Source of the DNA: Chrysopilus asiliformis
Lineage: Eukaryota > Arthropoda > Insecta > Diptera > Rhagionidae
Direction: 5' to 3'
NCBI GenBank assembly: GCA_964034945.1
Contig: OZ035961.1
Coordinates: 88,926,124 to 88,990,123, forward strand
Length of the DNA stretch: 64,000 nucleotides
Shown: in pieces, positions 57,501 through 64,000 of the stretch
Layout: the number at the start of each line of letters is the position of its first letter
Position numbering within the stretch: the stretch's first letter is position 1
Position numbers and translations under genes: made by a program
Notes under the pieces: generated by a model
Told to the model about the DNA's origin: nothing
Seen by the model: the letters and a program-made list of their open reading frames with translations, nothing else
Database searches by the model: none

Positions 57501-58234
57501 TGGGAGTCTCTAAAATCTCAAACCTATGAAATTATTTTTCAAATGAGAAATGATGTGAGAAAAACTCTAGATTTTTTTCTTATGCAATATTTCATAAAAC
57601 GATTTGTACTGAAATACCACATCAAATATCAAGAATTTCTAGATAATCACACATCAAAGAATCACCCAAATTCCATCCAACTTTTTTTCTACTTTACAAA
57701 ATATTTTTCATAAATCAAAAAAAAAAATGGTGTAAAAATAAATTCTATTTTTAAAACAGAATTATTTTCGTGAACTGAATAAAAATACTTTTTTAACATA
57801 TTTTCCCATTAAAAGTTTTGCATAAGCAAAACATTTTTAAAAGAAAAAACTTCAAAAAATTTCGAATATGTCCAAATTTTTAAGTGGCATTTGACAAATG
57901 ATTAGAAGCTATTATGTTTGTCTGGTTTTTTTAATCATGAGAACAAGTCGGGCTATGAAAATGTGACAAGAAAAAAATGGTTAAGAAAGAATTTAAAATT
58001 CCACATGAACAAAAACAAATTAATTCTGATCTTAGCCCAAATATTTTGTTGTGATGCCACCAAGTCTAGGCCTTCTTCTTCCGAATTCTTTCTCGCTTCG
58101 CCACATCAATGTACGGCGAATTTGCGGACGCGAAGGTGAAGCCAAAGAAGAAACATATTTTCTTAAATGCCGGCCGATAATTAAAATGCTTGCTCGTTGA
58201 ATGGATTGAATGTAAAACAAGTTCAACAAATTAC
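54529..58234. other. intronic or intergenic DNA with repeats
   Basis: No exon seen on either strand. Contents: a family C Helitron-like fragment with a GTCTCTCAGTCTGTCTGT core at about 55,280-55,740, a poly-T run near 55,459, a poly-G run near 55,957-55,971, a fragment resembling other repeats (GTGACCACAAGTCCCGGAAT) at 56,118, and AACGTTATTTCGTTATATAAC-like text at 56,980-57,080 recalling the interior of the hAT element at 20.3 kb. Confidence 0.45.
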
Positions 58235-58262
58235 CCTCCCGCTTGTTTCGTCTGGCTGACAT
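58235..58262 (-). CDS. candidate first coding exon (28 nt)
   Basis: ATGTCAGCCAGACGAAACAA..., encoding MSARRNKRE plus one base, ends at a good donor GGTAATT. It could begin the gene whose alternative ends are at 52.6 and 54.4 kb, but it leaves phase 1 while those exons need phase 2. At least one unseen internal exon would then be required. A short conserved-looking GC-rich patch follows at 58,050-58,135. Weak evidence. Confidence 0.2.
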
Positions 58263-58694
58263 TGTGGATTGCGCTATTTTTAAACCGCTTACATGGGAAA
58301 TTATCTCAGAAATATTTCAACTTTTTTTTCTAAAAAGTAATTCAACAGATATACTGTCTACCACTGACATCAGAGCGAAAAATACGTTATTCATCCGCCA
58401 TGACATTGTGTAGTTTTTTTTCAGCGTTAAGTGAATATTTAGTGATCGTATGTCGTTTTTGTTCGAGAAAATTCCAAAATAAGCCAAGTTTTAGCTGACG
58501 TCACTTTTGAGCATCTCTGATCTACATTTTAGACCCAAAAGGACAACAGGTACAACATGGATTATGCAACATTGAAATAACGGACAATTTGTTTCAAACC
58601 CCCGGTTTTTAAATTTGCATAAACGTTATTTTTACAAAAATTGCTAAAAATCAAAACTTAATTTTCCACGATTACATTTCTCAGCTTTTAATGC

Positions 58695-58929
58695 TGGGCA
58701 CCAATCATGTATTCCGACGCGTCTCTGTCTTTCGACTTCGACGCAGCTTTTAACTCTTGACTTCGCCATATCTGCAGCTTGAAATTTCGCGGAATCGTCA
58801 CTATGAATCGAAGCGTGATTCTGACGGTCACTCCAGGAAATTTGAAGCTGCTGATATGGCGAAGTCAAGAGTTAAAAGCTGCGTCAAAGTCGAAAGACAG
58901 AGACGCATCGGAATACATGATTGGTGCCC
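58695..58929. repeat. foldback repeat with about 93-bp arms
   Basis: The left arm 58,695-58,787 (TGGGCACCAATCATGTATTC...) and right arm 58,837-58,929 are complementary with a few mismatches. TATGGCGAAGTCAAGAGTTA and AAAGCTGCG are exact. The spacer is 49 bp. Opposite-strand open frames here encode near-identical peptides simply because the arms mirror each other. Confidence 0.75.
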
Positions 58930-59531
58930 TGGTGTAAACTTCAAGTCCTGGAATGGCCGGGATCATGCCTGTAGCTTGTTGAGAGGAGGGAGCTAGGGTG
59001 GTGAAGCCTCCCCCCTTTCTTCCGCCTCGAAATTTATAAAACAAACATAAGAAAAACTACAGTTGCCAGGAACCAATCGTCGAATACTCTATATGATGAC
59101 AGACAACATGTTTATTTGAAAAAATCCATTTTTATAGGAGAGGGAGAAAGTAGTGCTCGGATTGGATTTTGATGTATGGAACGGTTATGTATATTCGAAA
59201 CTGATTTTATCTTTATAAATTCTGCATTACGGCTCACCGTTTTCGAGAGAATTGCAGAAAACGGTTTCGATTATATGCGGAAGAAAGCAAGAAATGGTCC
59301 GATTTTGTTCGTTTAAGAATATAGCCTTGCTATTTACGAGAAGCAATTGTAAAAAATTTCAAGTCTCTAGCTCAATTCTTTCGAAAGTTATGGTGTTCAC
59401 GGACAGACAGACGGACGGACGTCAAAATCTTTTTTCATCCCTAACACCCTGGTGTAGTTCATTTTTGTGTCCGATGATTGATTCGATGCGTTACAAACAG
59501 TATACTAAATCTAATATACTTCTATATGATA

Positions 59532-60099
59532 TCGGGTCTTTCAATAAGGACATAACAATTTTGTATTTAAATAAAACACAGAATAATTGAGATATCGGGC
59601 TGAAATTTATTCCAGGTGTAGTTACATTTAAGTATGAAATTCGATGTCGTTCATATGGCCACCGCGAGCACGTTTGCACTGATTGATTCTTTAGAGCCAA
59701 TTTTCCACCACTGTTCCACACATATCGGCCGGAACTTTGGCAATTTCGCGTTCGATATTGTTCCTCTAATGTTGTTGGCTTGTTGGCATAAACCAACGAC
59801 TTAACATAACCCCATAAAAAGAAATCCAACGGCGTTAAATCCAACGGTGTTAAATCGCATGAGCGAGGTGGCCATTCGACCGGACCATTTCTCGAGATTA
59901 CACGATTACCGAACTTCTCCTTCAATAGATCAATTGTTTGACCAGCTGTGTGGCATTGCTCGTTCGTGAACTTCACCATGATAAAAATGTAAACCTTGAC
60001 TGACGTTTTAGCATTGCCAGATCATAAAAACAGTTTTAGGGTGCTTTTTTATTATTATTAAAATACAAAATTGTTATGTCCTTATTGAAAGACCCTTTA
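59532..60099 (-). mobile_element. internally deleted Tc1/mariner element
   Basis: Terminal inverted repeats of about 35 bp are exact: GGGTCTTTCAATAAGGACAT continues AACAATTTTGTATTT on the left, with the complement ending at 60,095. TA flanks both sides. Length 568 bp against over 1.2 kb for an intact relative, so roughly half is gone. It carries a transposase remnant on the minus strand. Confidence 0.85.
59640..59979 (-). pseudogene. deleted mariner-type transposase
   Basis: Starts at a genuine ATG (59,979): MVKFTNEQ, the N-terminal few residues, joined directly to CHTAGQTIDLLKEKFGNRVI and WPPRSCDLTPLDFFLWGYVK-like sequence, which in this family follows the second catalytic Asp and holds the third acidic-residue region. 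The DNA-binding half and most of the catalytic core are missing. A 15-bp tandem duplication repeats DLTPL. A frameshift after TTLEE separates the last 40 or so residues (another frame reads a C terminus like RARGGHMNDIEFHT). Non-functional. Confidence 0.8.
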
Positions 60100-60120
60100 T
60101 ATCATATAAGTATAAAAATC

Positions 60121-61774
60121 CTCGGCAGTCAAACATTTTGTTCTAAGTTCTGCCTATAATGCATTTCTTTATCAAAAATGTTGGGAGTTTTTTTTTTTAA
60201 TTTCTGCATTTTTTTCAAAATTTGATTTTTTTTATATACCTAAGATGTCATTATATATTTTTATTTAGATAATCGCGAACAAAAATTGAGACAAACTCTT
60301 TCATCGCCCGTTCCGAATTTTCAAACACATTAAAATGCATTTTCATAATTTTTTTTTAGAAAGGGAGCGGGCGTCAACTACAGGACTAAGCATCGGACCC
60401 AATTTACGCCTTCCCCTTAATCCCGCCACTTCTCAGGCTACTTTCCAATAGGACTTCGTTGGACAAGGCCTACGACGAACACCCATGCCAAATTTTCAGA
60501 CAATCGGTTCAGCCGTTTTCATGTGAAAGAGGAACAAACAGATATACAGGCAGACACCAACTCATTTTTATAAACATATTTGTATGATGATGTAAAATTT
60601 TTTGTTTTGTTAATATTCCTTTTCAGCCACCCCCTCCCCCGATTATCTTGTCCCACATTAACTCAAGAGAAATATGGTTACCATACATATAGTCCAATAA
60701 AATCCTGTTACATTATAAGGAGATAGCCATACTGGTATACTGTTTACGTCAATCATCCCCTCCACCGCTAAATAAAATGTTTTTAATCCAAAACACCCTT
60801 TTAATTTCATCATAATGGGCTAATAATTACAAGTGCATAACGAAAGCCAGATGTATATTTACCTGAACCGCGAAAATAGCTCGCTAATCTTTAATTAAAT
60901 AGAATCAATATAATTATTAACTACATCCGCTTATGAGTACTTTCGATCTACTCGTGTTACTGTAATTTTCCCCCTCGATAAATATCTCGCAATTTTGATC
61001 CATTTTATACACAATTCCAATTAAAACGTCATCGTCACATAAAATAATTGCTCTCAGGTGAGTATCGCTAATTAAAAATAGGTAAATGCGAATCGTATGT
61101 TTTTGTTATTTTTTCAGGTGAATTTACCTATTTTTGAGTAATATTGCGAATGTTTTCATTTCAAATTATGATGTCATGCGAAATTATATCAATTTGATTG
61201 CAGTGATACAGCAATTTTGATTGAAAACTGTAGGTAAATAAAAATGTATTCACACATTTCTAAATTATTCCTGATAGAAAATATTTTCATTGTTTTCAAC
61301 AACAATGCGATTTTGTTACACAATTAGGTAAAAAGACGATTTCTTATGAATATTTAATGTAACTCTTAAAAGGTGAGTAACAATCATTAAATATTGATGA
61401 TGTCTACTACAGTTTAGGGACTAAATTAAGAAAACAACTTGTACGACATGATCATAAAATTGGAAAATTGGAAAAGTGTTAAGCATAGGAGTGTCTAGAA
61501 CCCACGTAACTATTGGTTAACATAAATTTTTAACTTATTGATTACTGTGACATTATTGAAATCTTTATTAATATTTAAGTGTAAAGGGATCCTGTTATTG
61601 AACCTTTAAAATCACTTAATTTAATTTATATTTTTCGTATTTGGAAAAACCTAAAACAAACTTTTGAGTTTTTCCTAAAGGTTAGGGTTTGATCATAGAT
61701 AGGGTAACCATATTTATTTTATCTCAATTCTGGACCAGATGGCAACGGGGGAGAAGTGTGGAATAACAATTTTA
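60121..61774. other. intergenic DNA with a repeat fragment
   Basis: 60,360-60,590 carries CAGACAATCGGTTCAGCCGT and AACAAACAGATATACAGGCAG, a common insect repeat tail. The remainder (60,600-61,770) is AT-rich with no exon recognised. Confidence 0.4.
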
Positions 61775-62200
61775 TATATAAAACATAAGAAAAGCTACAG
61801 CCAATCGTCAAATACTCTATATGAAATCCATTTGTCTAGGAGATCGGGGAAAGGAGTGGTCCGATTGGATTTTGATGTATAGATAAGTTATGTAAAATCC
61901 TATTCTAAACACATTTTTCCTTAATAAATTTTTCAATATGGCTAACCGTTTACAAGAAAATTGCGAAAAACTGTTTCATAGGTATCGGGGAGGGGAAAGG
62001 ATTGGTCCGATTTTGCCCGTTCAATATCTTAGCCTAGCCATTTACGAGAAATGTAACTGTACAAAATTTCAAGTCTCTAGCTCAATTCTTTTGAAAATTA
62101 TGGTTCTCACGGTCGGAGAGACGGACGGACATACGGAAATCAAAATCTTTTGGCATCCCTAACATCCTGGTGTAGTTCATTTTTGTATCCGAAAAATTTA
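61775..62200 (-). mobile_element. DINE-1-like element, family A
   Basis: End ACATAAGAAAAGCTACAGCC with inner repeat ATACTCTATATGA near 61,812, body GTTATGTAAAATCCTATTCT, short (GACG)n core near 62,120, then CATCCTGGTGTAGTTCATTT. The opposite terminus is lost near 62,200. Confidence 0.7.
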
Positions 62201-64000
62201 GTTCCTGAAACGCCGAGACAATATACCTAATTTCGGAACGTGTGGTCACCCTAGCATAAATGACTTTAACTCCAAAAAGACAACAAATAAAATTATGCAA
62301 ACCTAATGGAAAATTTTACCAGGAATTATTATACGCTTTTCTTTTTAATATTTTTTTTAAAAAACATTTTTTACACTTTTTTAAACCAATTCTCCGCCTG
62401 CCAAAAGTTACTAAAGTCAGAGAACAAATAATCTAGAGAATAAACTCTTAGAACAAATTTTTAGAGAAAATTTTTCCACTGTGAGGTGAAGCAAGAGGAT
62501 CCGATGTAACACGGACAAAATTATCCATTCGATTCCTCCATCTCATTGAATAGATACGACGAAAATGATTAGAAAATGTTCTCTCTGCTTCGTGCTCCCT
62601 AGTCTAAAAGTAATTAACTTTTAGGCCGTAGCTAGTGAATGATAGGGACATTTTTCCCCCCTTCGAAGGGGAAATTTGTCAAAAATTTGGTCGGCAGAGT
62701 TTTTTCTATATATTCCTTATTCTATGCTAAAGTGCAGAAACCTCAAAGCGACTACAGACAAATTAATTACATTTTGATTTTCACCGGACATATAAATCTT
62801 TTTGCAACAAATTTTAGAATAAAGAAATTAACCCGAAAACCTCCGACGAGCAAAATCTTTTTACAGACACGCTTGCCTTGGAAAATCAGATTTAAAATTC
62901 ATGTGAAAATCGTGAAAAAATTGCATGAAAAATGATCGGGAAGAATTAGGCGGCGCGTGGTCTCTCAATCGTGAAATCTTTAGATTCACATCGACAGATT
63001 TATTAGGAAATCTGGGAAATGTGCGCCTGATGGAGACCTAAAATGATCTCCATCAAAATCTCATCGTCTTGATGATCGTCTGTGAAACACTTTTGGGGGG
63101 AGATCCATCATCGATTTATGAATTCGCCAAGATTTAATGATTTCTCTGGATTTCTTAATTTCTTTCCATTTTTTCAATGATTTCCCGTGAATTTTAAATG
63201 TGGTGGCTGTAGGGAAAGATGCCAAAGGACCTCGTGCCAAACTTTGCACGAAAAAAAAAACTTTGGCGTATTTTTGTTTTCTTTCATATTTTAAAAGTTT
63301 CTCCATTAAGCATTATTAACTGAAATATCAAGAGATCCGATGAAAGATTAACTCCGAGGCGTTTATTTTTGATATCGTGCGAACATCCGGGCATGATGCC
63401 ATTTTCCAACATATCAAACATAAATTCATTTTGTAGCACTTAAAGCAGTTTTTCTTCTCTTCAAGGGGGAAAATCGGGAAACACCCGCGAAAATTTCCAT
63501 GCATATGCGATTCATTTTGTATGTAATTTCATATCCCAAATGCTTGTCTGGAATATTCTGGATGGAAAATCCACCACTCGAGAGTGGAGTGGAAAGGATG
63601 TACACCAAATGGGGTAGAATTGTTGTTAGGCGTCCATTAGAAAAGATAGAAGATGAAATGATGTTCGGTACATTTGCAAAAAAAACCAAAAGTATAGCAA
63701 GATAACAAACTTTTAGATGATTCACCGAAAATTCAACCCTTTCAAAAATATTGTTTCCCATTTAATAAAATCATGTCTTCGAGACTAATTGAAAAATGCT
63801 TTTAAGATATTCTCATTTAGTATCAAAGAATGTTAATCGTATAAATTGCAGATTAGCGCATCCTTCCTTGAAATTTTCAAAATTATCTTATTTTTGGTGT
63901 ATAAATAAATATCTGCGTACCTCGTATATCGAGAATATTTGCAAAGAATTAGATTTTTGATGTGGGTTCGACAGCATTCGAAATTGATATGAAGAAAATG
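62201..64000. other. right-hand end: no supportable gene
   Basis: Two opposing open frames at 63,426-63,761 (minus, 111 codons) and 63,499-63,705 (plus) lack domains, signal peptides or splice partners. A minus-strand frame at 63,061-63,306 is Lys-rich and equally unsupported. No RNA gene or repeat recognised. Confidence 0.4.

Larger units (their letters stand above)
59049..60120 (-). mobile_element. DINE-1-like element family A split by a mariner insertion
   Basis: One end ACATAAGAAAAACTACAG...ATACTCTATATGATG is at 59,049-59,100. The body and (GACG/GACA)n core are at 59,403-59,420. TATTAGATTTAGTATACTGT (minus strand) is near 59,500, and the last part TCATATAAGTATAAAAATCC lies beyond the insertion at 60,102-60,121. 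The mariner landed at the TA in the centre of the palindromic ATATGATATCATAT-like terminal repeat. Confidence 0.75.

Noticed and set aside
58644..58996. Opposed open frames MTSPYQQLQ... and MTSPYLQLE...
   Set aside because: Mirror-image translations of the foldback repeat at 58,695-58,929.
63426..63761. 111-codon minus-strand frame near the right edge
   Set aside because: It overlaps an opposing frame of similar quality, with no recognisable family.

Overview
The window is AT-rich arthropod nuclear DNA, most likely from a fly (Diptera). The evidence is short spliced genes, TATA/Inr-type promoters, a recognisable IMD-pathway gene (kenny, the insect IKK-gamma/NEMO), a gustatory-receptor-like 3' end, and a very high load of non-autonomous DNA transposons. 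These include DINE-1-like elements with a (GTCC/GTCT)n core, hAT, PIF/Harbinger, piggyBac-like and Tc1/mariner elements. The species cannot be named from the sequence alone.

Layout, left to right. (1) 1-2.1 kb: the last exons of a plus-strand gustatory-receptor-like gene enter from the left edge and end at 1441. Convergent to it, at 1557-2063, is a minus-strand two-exon gene for a small secreted protein with dibasic sites. (2) 3.6-5.98 kb: a complete hAT-type element with an 8-bp target duplication, then a long-armed inverted-repeat element. (3) 6.35-18.5 kb: four minus-strand genes for secreted Tyr/Gly-rich proteins. They share an 18-22 nt first coding exon inside the signal peptide and a conserved acidic hinge just before the repeats. 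Transposon relics separate them. (4) 20.3-30.5 kb: no convincing gene. It holds a second hAT element, a three-level nested transposon (24.3-26.0 kb), a 122-bp minisatellite (26.7-28.15 kb) and several foldback elements. (5) 30.6-46.8 kb: two plus-strand genes in tandem. The second (37154-46813, nine exons, 503 aa) is kenny, with an N-terminal LIR motif, long coiled coils, a UBAN ubiquitin-binding motif and a C-terminal CCHC zinc finger. The first (30624-34829, six exons, 332 aa) is a previously unflagged divergent duplicate. It keeps kenny's LIR-like N terminus, its first five intron positions and phases, and several exon motifs, but it stops before the UBAN and zinc finger and ends in a basic tail. 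(6) 46.8-64 kb: mostly AT-rich non-coding DNA and transposons, with two alternative terminal exons of a minus-strand gene at 52641-52752 and 54402-54528, and a deleted mariner nested in a DINE-like element at 59.5-60.1 kb.

How the genes may work together: kenny is the ubiquitin-sensing scaffold of the IKK complex that activates Relish in the IMD antibacterial pathway, and its LIR lets autophagy remove the complex. A tandem paralogue that keeps the LIR and the N-terminal coiled-coil part but lacks ubiquitin binding is a candidate natural modulator or decoy of that pathway. This is inference. A palindromic kappaB-like site lies between the two genes. The Gly/Tyr-rich cluster looks like a locally expanded family of extracellular structural or defence peptides.

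All multi-exon models were built by hand from open frames, splice consensus and phase agreement. No database search or expression evidence was available.
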